Origin: Rhizorhapis sp. SPR117
Lineage (GTDB): Bacteria; Pseudomonadota; Alphaproteobacteria; Sphingomonadales; Sphingomonadaceae
NCBI RefSeq assembly: GCF_021742065.1
Contig: NZ_JAKKIE010000042.1
Location: 1-36,551, forward strand
Direction of reading: 5' to 3'
Length of the DNA stretch: 36,551 nucleotides
Made by a program: the position numbers and the translations under genes. The notes beneath the pieces were generated by a model. The model was not told the DNA's origin. It did not search any database and saw only the letters and a list, made by a program, of their open reading frames with translations. Positions 17,159-26,557 of this stretch are shown piece after piece. Each line of letters starts with the position of its first letter. Positions within the stretch are counted from its first letter, which is position 1.

Positions 17159-18055
17159 TCATGAGCTGCTGCCTGTAATATTCAGTACATCGGCTTGCCG
17201 GGCAACAATTTCCGTCAACCAGTCATTGAACAGGCTAACCCGCGCCAGGTTGCGGACATCCTGGTGGATTGCGATCCAAAAGGCTCTGCGAAGGATGAAA
17301 TCGGGGAGCACCCGCTGTAATTTCCTGTCCTGTCCGCCGATGAAGTCCGGCAATATCGCCAGCCCGGCTCCGGACTGACACATACGCTGTTGTGCGTTGA
17401 TACTGGAACTGCGCAAAGATGCATCAACGCCGGGCAGTAGCTCGGACAGATAGTCAAGTTCCGGTGCGTATATCTGATCGGGAATATAACCGATGATACG
17501 GTGCCCGCCGAGTGAGTCGCGACGAACGACACCACCTGCGGATTCGAGATAGTCGTGCGATCCATAGAGGCCCAGGCTATATTCGGTCAGCTTGCGTGCC
17601 AGCAGCGGCCCCTTGCGTGGCCGGGCGAGCAGGATCGCGATATCCGTTTCCCGCTTGCCCGGATTCAAAAAGCCGCTGCTGGCCGTCAGATCAATGGTGA
17701 TCGCCGGATATTGGTCGGCAAATTCGTGCAAATGGCGAGCGATAATCCAGGTTCCAAAGCCCTCTGACGCACTGATCCGTAATATGCCGGATGGTCCGCC
17801 ATCGCCACCACTGCCCTCGCTGATGGCGCTTGCGCATCGATCCATGTCTTCCGCTCGCGTTAACAGCGCCCTGCCCGCCGCCGTCAGCTTTTGGCCATCG
17901 CGGTCCTGTTCAAACAACACCTGGCCAAGGTCAGCCTCAAGCCGTCTGACACGCCGCGATACAGTCGTGGGATCTGCGCGAAGGGTCGGCGCCGCTCGAC
18001 CGATCTGGCCCGCCCGTGCCACCGACAAGAAAAAACGCAGATCGTCCCAGTTCAT
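17159..18055 (-). CDS. LysR-family transcriptional regulator
   Basis: The 298-residue protein has an N-terminal winged helix-turn-helix (residues 1-60, MNWDDLRFFLSVARAG to VSRRVRRLEADLG) and a C-terminal ligand-binding domain, normal for LysR regulators. It diverges from the valine/isobutyrate operon with mmsA first, and the gap holds a palindrome that overlaps its own ribosome site (AGGTGA before the ATG). This is the usual arrangement for a regulator that controls itself and the divergent operon. A metabolite of branched-chain breakdown as inducer is inferred from the position. Confidence 0.93.
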   Translation of the reverse strand: MNWDDLRFFLSVARAGQIGRAAPTLRADPTTVSRRVRRLEADLGQVLFEQDRDGQKLTAAGRALLTRAEDMDRCASAISEGSGGDGGPSGILRISASEGFGTWIIARHLHEFADQYPAITIDLTASSGFLNPGKRETDIAILLARPRKGPLLARKLTEYSLGLYGSHDYLESAGGVVRRDSLGGHRIIGYIPDQIYAPELDYLSELLPGVDASLRSSSINAQQRMCQSGAGLAILPDFIGGQDRKLQRVLPDFILRRAFWIAIHQDVRNLARVSLFNDWLTEIVARQADVLNITGSSS

Positions 18056-18058
18056 TCA

Positions 18059-18085
18059 CCTGCAATAATGCAGGCACATCCTGCA
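18059..18085. promoter_or_regulatory. Candidate operator between lysR-type gene and mmsA
   Basis: CCTGCA-ATAA-TGCAGG (18059-18074) is a perfect inverted repeat, with a third half-site CCTGCA at 18080-18085. It starts 4 bp upstream of the regulator's start codon and covers its ribosome site, so binding there would block the regulator and could activate the divergent operon. Confidence 0.5.
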
Positions 18086-18155
18086 AGTCAAACCATTGTG
18101 CCGCTGTGGGTCCGCCCTGTATACACGTCAGAAATCAGGATATGAGGACAGCGGA

Positions 18156-19652
18156 ATGCGCATCGTTGAACATTTTATCGCCGGTGGTTCACAGTCGGGC
18201 GGCACCCGGACCAGTGACATTTTCGATCCCAACAATGGTGTCGTCCAAGCGCAGGTCAGGTTGGGCACCAAGGCTGAACTTGATCGCGCCGTTGAAGTGG
18301 CGAAGGCTGCGCAGCCCGCATGGGCCGCGACCAATCCGCAACGCCGCGCCCGCATCATGTTCAAATTCAAGGAACTGGTCGAAAAGAACATGGCCGATCT
18401 CGCCTTCCTCCTCTCTTCGGAACATGGCAAGGTCATTGCGGACGCCCAGGGCGACATTCAGCGCGGGCTGGAGGTTATCGAATTCTGCTGCGGCATTCCG
18501 CATGTCCTGAAGGGCGAATACACTCAGGGTGCAGGCCCCGGCATCGATGTCTATTCCATGCGGCAGCCACTGGGAATCGGTGCGGGCATTACGCCATTCA
18601 ACTTTCCCGGCATGATTCCTCTATGGATGTCCGGCGTCGCTATCGCCACGGGCAACGCATTCATCCTGAAACCCTCGGAACGCGACCCGTCCGTGCCAGT
18701 ACGTCTGGCAGAACTGTTCAAGGAAGCGGGACTTCCTGACGGTATCCTGCAGGTTGTGCAGGGCGACAAGGAAATGGTCGACGCTATCCTGGACCATCCC
18801 GATATCAAGGGTGTCAGCTTCGTCGGTTCGTCAGACATCGCCCATTATGTCTATCGACGCGGTGTTGAAGCGGGCAAGCGCGTGCAGGCCATGGGCGGCG
18901 CGAAAAATCACGGCATTGTCATGCCCGACGCCGATCTGGACCAGGTGGTGAATGATCTGTCCGGCGCCGCTTTCGGTTCGGCTGGCGAACGCTGTATGGC
19001 TTTGCCGGTCGTCACACCGGTTGGCGAAAAAACGGCCATTGCATTGCGCGAAAAGCTGATCCCGGCAATCAATGCGCTGCGCGTAGGCATTTCCACCGAC
19101 AATGAAGCGCATTACGGCCCCGTCGTTACCGCTGCGCATAAAGCCAAGGTCGAAGCCTGGATCACCAAGGGTGTGGAAGAAGGCGCGGAACTGGTCATCG
19201 ACGGCCGCGGCTTTACCTTGCAGGGTCATGAAAACGGCTTCTTTGTCGGCCCGACCCTGTTCGATCATGTCACTCCCGATATGGAAAGCTACAAGGAAGA
19301 AATTTTCGGTCCGGTCCTGCAAATGGTCCGCGCCGAAAGCTTTGAGGAAGCGCTGGCTCTGCCGTCAAAGCATCAATATGGTAACGGCGTTGCCATATTC
19401 ACTCGCAATGGCCATGCCGCCCGCGAATTCGCCGCGCGGGTCGATGTCGGTATGGTCGGCATCAATGTTCCCATCCCCGTACCGGTCGCCTATCATACCT
19501 TTGGCGGCTGGAAACGTTCGGCCTTTGGCGACACCAACCAGCACGGCATGGAAGGCGTCAAGTTCTGGACGAAGATGAAGACCATAACCCAACGTTGGCC
19601 GGATGGATCGGTCACCGGAGAGAATGCCTTCGTCATCCCTACAATGGCCTGA
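18156..19652 (+). CDS. mmsA: CoA-acylating methylmalonate-semialdehyde dehydrogenase
   Basis: MmsA converts methylmalonate semialdehyde, NAD and CoA to propionyl-CoA, the last step of the valine branch. The 498-residue aldehyde dehydrogenase has the MmsA-typical stretch PLGIGAGITPFNFPGM, the nucleotide-binding region and the catalytic Cys280 in AGERCMALPV. The start at 18156 (MRIVEHFIAGG) has GAGGA 7 nt upstream; the frame is open 60 bases further but without family sequence. It is the first gene of a five-gene operon that also holds the enzymes supplying its substrate. Confidence 0.96.
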   Translation: MRIVEHFIAGGSQSGGTRTSDIFDPNNGVVQAQVRLGTKAELDRAVEVAKAAQPAWAATNPQRRARIMFKFKELVEKNMADLAFLLSSEHGKVIADAQGDIQRGLEVIEFCCGIPHVLKGEYTQGAGPGIDVYSMRQPLGIGAGITPFNFPGMIPLWMSGVAIATGNAFILKPSERDPSVPVRLAELFKEAGLPDGILQVVQGDKEMVDAILDHPDIKGVSFVGSSDIAHYVYRRGVEAGKRVQAMGGAKNHGIVMPDADLDQVVNDLSGAAFGSAGERCMALPVVTPVGEKTAIALREKLIPAINALRVGISTDNEAHYGPVVTAAHKAKVEAWITKGVEEGAELVIDGRGFTLQGHENGFFVGPTLFDHVTPDMESYKEEIFGPVLQMVRAESFEEALALPSKHQYGNGVAIFTRNGHAAREFAARVDVGMVGINVPIPVPVAYHTFGGWKRSAFGDTNQHGMEGVKFWTKMKTITQRWPDGSVTGENAFVIPTMA

Positions 19653-19664
19653 TAAGGTCTTGCC

Positions 19665-20810
19665 ATGACCAGTCAGTTCGACCTAACGGATGATCAGCGC
19701 GCCATTCAGGATATGGCGCGCAAGTTCACCGCCGACGCCATAACGCCCTATGCGGCAGAATGGGACGAAAAGCATATTTTCCCCCGCGACACCATTCGCT
19801 CTACGGCGGAATTGGGCTTTGGCGGCATTTATGTCTCGGAAGAAGCCGGTGGCATTGGGCTGGGGCGGCTTGAAGCGGCGATCGTCATGGAAGCGATGGC
19901 TTATGGCTGTCCATCCACCAGTGCCTTCATTTCCATTCACAACATGTCCGCCTGGATGATCGACCGCTTCGGGACGCAAGCTGTAAAGAATAAGTATCTC
20001 CCCGCACTGACGACCATGGAAAAGTTGGGAAGCTATTGCCTGACCGAAGCGGGCGCAGGATCGGATGCTGCTGCGCTCAAGACAAAGGCTGTCAAGGACG
20101 GCGACGATTATATCGTCACGGGTTCCAAACAGTTCATTTCTGGCGGTGGAGAGAATGAAGTCTATGTGGTCATGGTTCGTACCGGTGAAGACGGACCCAA
20201 GGGCATAAGCTGCCTGATCATCGAAAAGGACATGCCCGGCGTCAGTTTCGGTGCCCCGGAAAAAAAACTGGGTTGGCATTCGCAACCAACAGCACAAGTG
20301 AATTTTGACGGCGTTCGTGTTCCTGTTGAAAATCTTGTCGGCGCAGAGGGCGATGGTTTCAAGATCGCCATGATGGGTCTCGACGGCGGTCGACTCAATA
20401 TTGGAGCTTGTTCGCTGGGTGGTGCACAACGATGCCTGGACGAAGCGGTGAACTATACAAAGGATCGGAAGCAGTTCGGCCAAGCCATAGCGGATTTTCA
20501 GGCAACACAGTTCACGTTGGCGGACATGGAAACCGAATTGCAGGCCGCCCGCACCCTCCTCTATGCGGCCGCTGTGAAGGTGACGGAGAATGCACCAGAC
20601 AAGACACGCTTTGCCGCCATGGCAAAACGCCTTGCCACCGACACCGGGTCGTCCGTTGTGGATCGCGCTTTGCAACTTCACGGTGGCTATGGCTATTTGC
20701 AGGACTATCCGATCGAACGTTTCTGGCGCGATTTACGCGTTCATTCGATTTTAGAGGGCACTAATCAGGTGATGCGGATGATCGTTGCAAGGGACATGCT
20801 GCGCCAATGA
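19665..20810 (+). CDS. Acyl-CoA dehydrogenase, probably isobutyryl-CoA dehydrogenase
   Basis: This FAD enzyme introduces a double bond into short acyl-CoA. The 381-residue protein has the family marks YCLTEAGAGSDAAAL, GGYGYLQDYPIERFWRD and the catalytic Glu364 in LEGTNQVMRM. Its place in an operon with 3-hydroxyisobutyryl-CoA hydrolase, mmsA and mmsB points to isobutyryl-CoA as substrate, giving methacrylyl-CoA; this is inferred from context, because the fold alone does not fix chain length. It follows mmsA after 12 bp and overlaps the next gene by an ATGA. Confidence 0.93.
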   Translation: MTSQFDLTDDQRAIQDMARKFTADAITPYAAEWDEKHIFPRDTIRSTAELGFGGIYVSEEAGGIGLGRLEAAIVMEAMAYGCPSTSAFISIHNMSAWMIDRFGTQAVKNKYLPALTTMEKLGSYCLTEAGAGSDAAALKTKAVKDGDDYIVTGSKQFISGGGENEVYVVMVRTGEDGPKGISCLIIEKDMPGVSFGAPEKKLGWHSQPTAQVNFDGVRVPVENLVGAEGDGFKIAMMGLDGGRLNIGACSLGGAQRCLDEAVNYTKDRKQFGQAIADFQATQFTLADMETELQAARTLLYAAAVKVTENAPDKTRFAAMAKRLATDTGSSVVDRALQLHGGYGYLQDYPIERFWRDLRVHSILEGTNQVMRMIVARDMLRQ

Positions 20811-21877
20811 CCGATGAAGTGCTGATTTCACGCGATGGCAATATAGGGCGGATACGTCTGAACCGGCCAAAGGCCATCCATGCGCTGACGCCCGCTATGT
20901 GTGAAGCAATCATTGCGGCCTTGCTCAACTGGCGCAGCGACGGCAGCATCGCGGCGGTGACGATAGATCATGCCGAAGGGCGCGGCTTTTGCGCAGGCGG
21001 TGACATTGCCCTTATCGCCAACAGTGCCAAGTCGGATTGTGTGGAAGCAGAGCATTTCTTCTTCACCGAATATCGCATGAACCATCTGCTGTTCGTTTAT
21101 GAAAAGCCCATTATGGCCTTTATCGACGGCATCACCATGGGCGGCGGGGTCGGTATCTCCCTGCCCGCGCGTTATCGCGTGGCTACGGAACGAACACTGT
21201 TCGCCATGCCCGAAACCGGGATCGGCCTATTTCCCGATGTGGGCGGAGGCTGGTTTCTGCCACGCTTGCCGGGTCGAATCGGTGCATGGTTGGCGACGAC
21301 CGGCGGGCGGATCGACGGCGCGGATTGCAAGGCGATAGGCATTGCCACCCATTATATTCCATCTGAAATCCTTAAAGACGTAAAGACGAAAATCATTGCC
21401 GATCCAGCAGCAGTCGAATCTCTGCTGAACAATGCAGGCACATCCCCGCCTCCATCGAAACTGGAAGGGCTGCGCGCAGACATCGATCGGCTTTTTGCTT
21501 ACGACCGATATGAGGACATTCTTGCGGCTCTCAAGGCCGACGGGAGCGAGTGGGCAGAAAAACAACTTTCCGTTCTTGCCACGAAATCGCCGCAGACGAT
21601 CAAGGTGGCATTGCGTCAATTGGCGACTGGCGCAAATCTAGCCGATTTTACCGATAATATGCGCATGGAATATCGCCTTGCCTGCCATGTCATCCGTCGC
21701 CCGGATTTCATTGAGGGCGTTCGCGCGGTGATTGTCGACAAGGATAATTCGCCCAAATGGGTCCCCTCGACGCCGGAAGCTGTTACCGATGCTCTTGTTG
21801 ATTCTCTCTTTTCCGCGCTGCCTGCGGATAAGGAGTGGTCACCCTTACCCGAATTGACGCCAGCATTGGGAGCTTAA
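20807..21877 (+). CDS. 3-hydroxyisobutyryl-CoA hydrolase
   Basis: This crotonase-fold hydrolase releases 3-hydroxyisobutyrate from its CoA ester in valine breakdown. The 356-residue length is typical of HIBCH and longer than enoyl-CoA hydratases. Marks include RGFCAGGDIALI, ITMGGGVGISLPARYRVATE and the HIBCH signature PETGIGLFPDVGGGWFLPRL. It starts inside the stop of the acyl-CoA dehydrogenase gene (ATGA) and is followed by the hydratase gene after 3 bp, so the four enzymes are tightly coupled. Confidence 0.94.
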   Translation: MTDEVLISRDGNIGRIRLNRPKAIHALTPAMCEAIIAALLNWRSDGSIAAVTIDHAEGRGFCAGGDIALIANSAKSDCVEAEHFFFTEYRMNHLLFVYEKPIMAFIDGITMGGGVGISLPARYRVATERTLFAMPETGIGLFPDVGGGWFLPRLPGRIGAWLATTGGRIDGADCKAIGIATHYIPSEILKDVKTKIIADPAAVESLLNNAGTSPPPSKLEGLRADIDRLFAYDRYEDILAALKADGSEWAEKQLSVLATKSPQTIKVALRQLATGANLADFTDNMRMEYRLACHVIRRPDFIEGVRAVIVDKDNSPKWVPSTPEAVTDALVDSLFSALPADKEWSPLPELTPALGA

Positions 21878-21880
21878 ACC

Positions 21881-22657
21881 ATGGCCTATGAAACCATCCT
21901 TGTCGAAAAGCGTGATGCAGTCACCCTGATCACGCTCAACCGTCCGCAGGCGTTGAATGCGCTGAACAGTCAGGTGTTGACCGATCTGATCGCTGCTTTT
22001 GCTTCCTATGATGCAGATGAAAGTCAGCGCTGTGCCGTGATCACCGGCAGTGAAAAGGCCTTTGCCGCTGGCGCCGATATCAAGGAGATGCAGGACAAGG
22101 GTTTTGCCGATATGTACCGCGCCGACTGGTTCGCTGATTGGACCAGCAAGGTCGTCGCCACCCGTAAGCCGTGGATTGCGGCGGTCGCGGGTTATGCGCT
22201 TGGCGGTGGCTGCGAACTGGCCATGATGGCGGATTTCATCATTGCCGCCGACACCGCCAAATTCGGCCAGCCCGAAATCAAGTTGGGCGTTGCGCCCGGC
22301 ATGGGTGGGTCGCAACGGCTTACGCGTGCGGTCGGCAAGGCAAAGGCGATGGAAATGTGCCTGACCGGGCGGATGATGGACGCCATAGAGGCTGAGCGTG
22401 CCAGTCTGGTTGCCCGGATTGTTCCCGCCGCGGATTTGCTGGAAGACGCACTTAAGACTGCGGCTGCCATTGCGGCCATGCCGCCGCTCGCTGCCATGGT
22501 GAACAAGGAAATGGTCAATCTCGCCTTCGAAACCGGCTTGCTTCAGGGCATTTATACAGAACGCCGCCTGTTTCAGGGCCTCGCCGCCACGCAGGACAAG
22601 ATGGAAGGCATGGCTGCTTTCGTCGAAAAGCGTGCGGGCGTGTGGAAAGGCCGGTAA
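21881..22657 (+). CDS. Enoyl-CoA hydratase
   Basis: The 258-residue protein is a standard crotonase: the oxyanion region [11 protein letters not shown], the first catalytic Glu in [13 protein letters not shown] and the second in [19 protein letters not shown] are all present. In this operon it should hydrate methacrylyl-CoA to 3-hydroxyisobutyryl-CoA, the step between the dehydrogenase and the hydrolase; it may also act on straight short chains. It starts 3 bp after the hydrolase gene. Confidence 0.94.
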   Translation: MAYETILVEKRDAVTLITLNRPQALNALNSQVLTDLIAAFASYDADESQRCAVITGSEKAFAAGADIKEMQDKGFADMYRADWFADWTSKVVATRKPWIAAVAGYALGGGCELAMMADFIIAADTAKFGQPEIKLGVAPGMGGSQRLTRAVGKAKAMEMCLTGRMMDAIEAERASLVARIVPAADLLEDALKTAAAIAAMPPLAAMVNKEMVNLAFETGLLQGIYTERRLFQGLAATQDKMEGMAAFVEKRAGVWKGR

Positions 22658-22705
22658 ATTCAACTGTTACCTGGCCAAAACCAGAATGGAAGAGGATAGC
22701 CTGAC

Positions 22706-23584
22706 ATGAAAATTGCATTCATTGGTCTTGGCAACATGGGCGGCGGCATGGCTGCAAATCTGGTGAAAGCCGGGCATGAAGTCATCGCTTTCGATCTTTC
22801 CGAAGCCGCCCTCGCCCATGCGGAAGAGGCAGGATGCAGCCGCGCAACATCCACCGCTGCCGCCGTAGCGAGCGCCGATGCCGTTGTCTCCATGCTGCCA
22901 GCGGGCAAGCATGTCGACATGGTTTATGGCAATGAAGTTTTCGGAAGCGCTGCATCGGGGGCGCTGTTCCTTGACTGTTCGACCATTGATGTCGCTACAG
23001 CGCGCAAGGTGATTGCCGCCGCCGCCAGCAAAGGCTTTGAAATGGTCGATGCGCCGGTTTCCGGCGGCATTGCGGCGGCGGCAGGTGGCACGTTGACCTT
23101 CATGGTCGGCGGTACGGACAGCGCCTTTGAACGCGCCAGGCCAATCCTGTCCGCTATGGGGAAAGCGGTTATCCATGCCGGCAGTGCGGGTAATGGACAG
23201 GCGGCCAAGATATGCAACAACATGTTATTGGGCGCGACCATGGTTGCGACCTGTGAGGCCTTTGCTCTGGCTGAAAAGATCGGTCTGGATCCGCAGATTT
23301 TCTACGATATCAGCAGCGTTTCTTCGGGTCAGAGCTGGTCGATGACCAGCTATTGCCCCCTGCCTGGCATCGGGCCGCAGAGTCCTGCCGACAACAATTA
23401 TCAGGGCGGGTTCGCGACCGCTTTGATGCTGAAAGACCTGAAGCTGGCAACCCAGGCGGCGCATGCCGTGGACGCGAGCGTGCCGATGGGAAATGCAGCC
23501 GAAGCACTTTATCAGATGCTGGCATCGGCCGGCGAAGGCGGTCGTGACTTTTCGGCGATTATCGAGATGTTGCGCGGGAAATAG
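22706..23584 (+). CDS. mmsB: 3-hydroxyisobutyrate dehydrogenase
   Basis: MmsB oxidises 3-hydroxyisobutyrate to methylmalonate semialdehyde with NAD. The 292-residue protein has the Rossmann motif GLGNMGGGMAANL (residues 7-19), the substrate loop DAPVSGG and the catalytic Lys in NGQAAKICNNM, all in the usual order for the beta-hydroxyacid dehydrogenase family. GAGGA upstream gives a fair ribosome site. It closes the operon and converges with the PrpR/ScfR-type regulator gene, 9 bp away. Confidence 0.95.
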   Translation: MKIAFIGLGNMGGGMAANLVKAGHEVIAFDLSEAALAHAEEAGCSRATSTAAAVASADAVVSMLPAGKHVDMVYGNEVFGSAASGALFLDCSTIDVATARKVIAAAASKGFEMVDAPVSGGIAAAAGGTLTFMVGGTDSAFERARPILSAMGKAVIHAGSAGNGQAAKICNNMLLGATMVATCEAFALAEKIGLDPQIFYDISSVSSGQSWSMTSYCPLPGIGPQSPADNNYQGGFATALMLKDLKLATQAAHAVDASVPMGNAAEALYQMLASAGEGGRDFSAIIEMLRGK

Positions 23585-23593
23585 CGCCGGACT

Positions 23594-25012
23594 CTATTTA
23601 ATCTTGTAGGGTACAATTTCCCGCACGTCGGGATCGACAGACAGACTGCGATCGACAGGCGGGAAAGCCCGCTGATCGCAATTGGTGCGCGGACAGATGC
23701 GACAACTTATACCAATCAGTGTAGGCGCCTGTTCATTGGTGATGTCCAACTGATCGGCATAGACGAAGCTTCTGGCGTGTTCGATTTCACAGCCCAGCGC
23801 CACGGCGTATCGGCGCGGCGCGCGGGCGTAGCTGCCCGAAGGTTTTACCAATCCCTTGGCCATGCAGACATAACGCGCGCCATCGGGCGTCTGGGCCAAT
23901 TGCACAACGATCCGGTCGGGGATGGCCACCGCCTCATGCACGACCCACAATGGGCAGGCTCCACCAAAACGGGCGAATTCCAGGCGTGTAGCCGAATGCC
24001 GCTTGGTGATATTTCCCGCCATGTCGACCCGGCAAAAGAAAAAGGGCGTGCCGCATTCCCCCGGTCGCTGGAGCGTCGATAATCGGTGGCACGCCTGTTC
24101 GAAGCTTACAGAATAATATTGGCATAACCGGTCGATATCGTGGCGCAGGCTCCGCGCCGTTCGACGGAAATGATCGTATGGCATCAACAGCGCCCCAGCT
24201 GCGTAATTGGCTAAACCTATGGATAAAAGCTGCCTTGCCTCGTCCGACCGCAATTCTGCTTCGTCCCTGACGCCTGCGATCACATCCGCCAGCTCCAGCG
24301 CCGCCAGTTGGTGCGCAAGTGCAAACCGGCGACTGTCGGGCGGCATGCTGCTGGATAGTGTCAATGTTTTCGTTCGGCGATCATAACGGCGCAACAACCG
24401 TGCACTGTCCTCACGCGAGGTCAGATCCACGACAACCTGATGCCTATTTTTCAATCGCCCCAGGAGGGCATCGTCGTCGATTTGATCCCGGCCCCATAAA
24501 TCGCGAGCCATCCGTTCAGCTTCGCGATCGATAGAATCGACGTAATTACCAGCCAGATGGAACCAATCACGAACCTCCTCCCATGGCAGGCGGCCGTCCA
24601 GTCCCATATCGCTCGATATGACATCATCAACGAATTGCAGGCGGTTGAGGGCACCACGATAGGCCTGGTGCAATGCCGTCAGGCGGTCTGCTATGGCCGG
24701 TTGCAATTCGACAAGGCGATCCACCGCACCGTCGGATATTTCCATCCCCCGGAACAGCGGATCGGTCAGCGCATCACGAACACCCGATGTGCGCCGCTGT
24801 TCGTCGTCCACCTCAAAGTCCGCGCCATTCATTGGAAAGGTTCGCCCAATGGTCTGACGTATGGCAGACGTCATTGGCCGGTCGTCATGTTCCAATTGGC
24901 TGAGATAGCTGTTGGAAATGCCCATTCGCGCGGCCATGACCGATTGAGACAGACCCAACCGTAACCGCAACGAACGAAGCCGTTCGCCAGCATAAAGACG
25001 CTGCTTGCCCAC
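23594..25012 (-). CDS. PrpR/RamB/ScfR-type regulator (XRE domain, peptidase-like domain, Cys cluster)
   Basis: Members of this family sense acyl-CoA or short fatty-acid state and control propionate, acetate or glyoxylate genes. The 472-residue protein has an XRE helix-turn-helix (residues 8-62, LGLSQSVMAARMGISNSYLS), a middle ImmA/IrrE-like domain whose metal motif is degenerate (HQLAAL in place of HExxH), and the C-terminal family domain. That domain ends with Cys437, Cys440 and Cys445 (GISCRICPRTNCDQRAFPP). In mycobacterial PrpR, cysteines in this region hold an iron-sulfur cluster. It lies downstream of lpd and faces the propionyl-CoA-producing valine operon, so both may be targets; this is inference. 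Confidence 0.9.
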   Translation of the reverse strand: MGKQRLYAGERLRSLRLRLGLSQSVMAARMGISNSYLSQLEHDDRPMTSAIRQTIGRTFPMNGADFEVDDEQRRTSGVRDALTDPLFRGMEISDGAVDRLVELQPAIADRLTALHQAYRGALNRLQFVDDVISSDMGLDGRLPWEEVRDWFHLAGNYVDSIDREAERMARDLWGRDQIDDDALLGRLKNRHQVVVDLTSREDSARLLRRYDRRTKTLTLSSSMPPDSRRFALAHQLAALELADVIAGVRDEAELRSDEARQLLSIGLANYAAGALLMPYDHFRRTARSLRHDIDRLCQYYSVSFEQACHRLSTLQRPGECGTPFFFCRVDMAGNITKRHSATRLEFARFGGACPLWVVHEAVAIPDRIVVQLAQTPDGARYVCMAKGLVKPSGSYARAPRRYAVALGCEIEHARSFVYADQLDITNEQAPTLIGISCRICPRTNCDQRAFPPVDRSLSVDPDVREIVPYKIK

Positions 25013-25097
25013 TGCTGCCCTTCCTATTTGCGGAAAGGCAGTTTTGCAAAAAATACGGAATTAGGCAACCGTTGATGCGAAAGCGCAAAGAACCGCG

Positions 25098-26495
25098 TCA
25101 GATATGGAGCGCCCGTCCATAAGCGCTGAGCACGCTTTCATGCATCATTTCCGAAAGAGTCGGATGCGGGAAAACGGTTTGCATCAATTCAATTTCCGTT
25201 GTTTCCAGCGTCTTGCCGACAGCATAGCCCTGAATCAGCTCTGTCACTTCCGCGCCCACCATGTGTGCGCCCAGCAATTCACCCGTGGCGTCATCGAATA
25301 CCGTCTTGATAAAGCCTTCCACTTCACCCAGCGCAATAGCCTTGCCATTGCCGATGAAGGGGAATTTACCGACCTTGACCTTATAGCCGGCTTCCTTGGC
25401 TTTCGCTTCGGTCAAGCCGACAGATGCCACCTGTGGATGACAATAGGTGCAGCCGGGAATGTTATTGCGGTCCATCGGATGGGGGTGCGCATCGGCGATA
25501 TGTTCGACGGCGATCACACCTTCGTGGCTGGCCTTGTGCGCCAGCCATGGGCCGCTGGTACAATCGCCAATGGCATAGATGCCCGACACATTGGTGCGGC
25601 AATAGTCGTCGGTCTTGATGTGGTATCGCTCATCTGGCTCGATACCCATATCTTCAAGACCGATGTTTTCCACGTTGGGAACGATCCCTACCGCGACGAT
25701 CACATGGCTGAATTCTTCGGTCGTGACCTTGCCGTCCTTGCCTTTGATCTCTGCACTGATGGCTTTGCCGGTATTCGTGATCTTCTGCACGCCTGTGCTG
25801 GCGCGAATATCCATGCCCTGTTTGGTCAAGGCCTTCGCCATGAAATCGCTGATGTCAGCATCTTCAACGGGAAGGATCCGGTCGAGCATTTCAACGACGG
25901 TCACTTTCGCGCCCATATCATTGTAGAAACTCGCAAATTCGACCCCGATCGCGCCAGACCCGATAACCAACAGCTTGGTCGGCATTTCCGGTGGAGTCAT
26001 GGCATGGCGATAGGTCCAGATGCGCTTGCCATCGGCCTTTGCAAAAGGCAGATCGCGGGCGCGGGCGCCAGTGGCGATGATGATGTTCTTCGCCTCCAGG
26101 TCCGTCGCCTTGCCATCCTTGGTGACGGAAATCTTGCCCTTTCCGGTCAACTTCCCATCACCAAAATAGACAGTGATCTTGTTCTTTTTCATCAGGCCGG
26201 TGACACCCTGATTCAACTGCTTGGCAACGCCGCGAGAACGGCCAATCACCTTTTCCAAGTCAAAGCTCGGCTTTTCCACCGACAGGCCATATTTTTCAGC
26301 CTGCTTCATATAGTGATAGATTTCGCTGGTACGCAGCAGGGCCTTGGTCGGGATGCAGCCCCAGTTGAGGCAGATGCCGCCCAGACTTTCACGTTCGACA
26401 ATGGCGGTTTTGAGACCAAGCTGACTGGCGCGGATAGCCGCAACATAGCCACCAGGGCCAGAGCCCAGAACGATAAGGTCGAAAGTGTCGGCCAT
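25098..26495 (-). CDS. lpd: Dihydrolipoyl dehydrogenase (E3)
   Basis: E3 re-oxidises dihydrolipoyl groups of 2-oxoacid dehydrogenase complexes, passing electrons through a disulfide and FAD to NAD. The 465-residue protein has the FAD motif GSGPGGYVAA, the redox disulfide Cys42/Cys47 in GGICLNWGCIPTKALL, an NAD-binding GSGAIGVEFA stretch, and the C-terminal dimer region with the catalytic pair in HPTLSEMMHES. The ATG at 26495 has GGAGGAG upstream; a TTG one codon earlier is less likely. It lies 62 bp behind the E2 gene, marking it as the pyruvate dehydrogenase E3. Confidence 0.96.
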   Translation of the reverse strand: MADTFDLIVLGSGPGGYVAAIRASQLGLKTAIVERESLGGICLNWGCIPTKALLRTSEIYHYMKQAEKYGLSVEKPSFDLEKVIGRSRGVAKQLNQGVTGLMKKNKITVYFGDGKLTGKGKISVTKDGKATDLEAKNIIIATGARARDLPFAKADGKRIWTYRHAMTPPEMPTKLLVIGSGAIGVEFASFYNDMGAKVTVVEMLDRILPVEDADISDFMAKALTKQGMDIRASTGVQKITNTGKAISAEIKGKDGKVTTEEFSHVIVAVGIVPNVENIGLEDMGIEPDERYHIKTDDYCRTNVSGIYAIGDCTSGPWLAHKASHEGVIAVEHIADAHPHPMDRNNIPGCTYCHPQVASVGLTEAKAKEAGYKVKVGKFPFIGNGKAIALGEVEGFIKTVFDDATGELLGAHMVGAEVTELIQGYAVGKTLETTEIELMQTVFPHPTLSEMMHESVLSAYGRALHI

Positions 26496-26557
26496 CAAAA
26501 TATCTCCTCCACGCTACACCATCATGTGGTCAGCGCTTACTCTTTCAACATCTATGA

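Noticed and set aside
19683..20681. Open frame of 332 codons antisense to the acyl-CoA dehydrogenase
   Set aside because: It lies fully within a recognised dehydrogenase gene and reads as low-information His/Arg-rich sequence.
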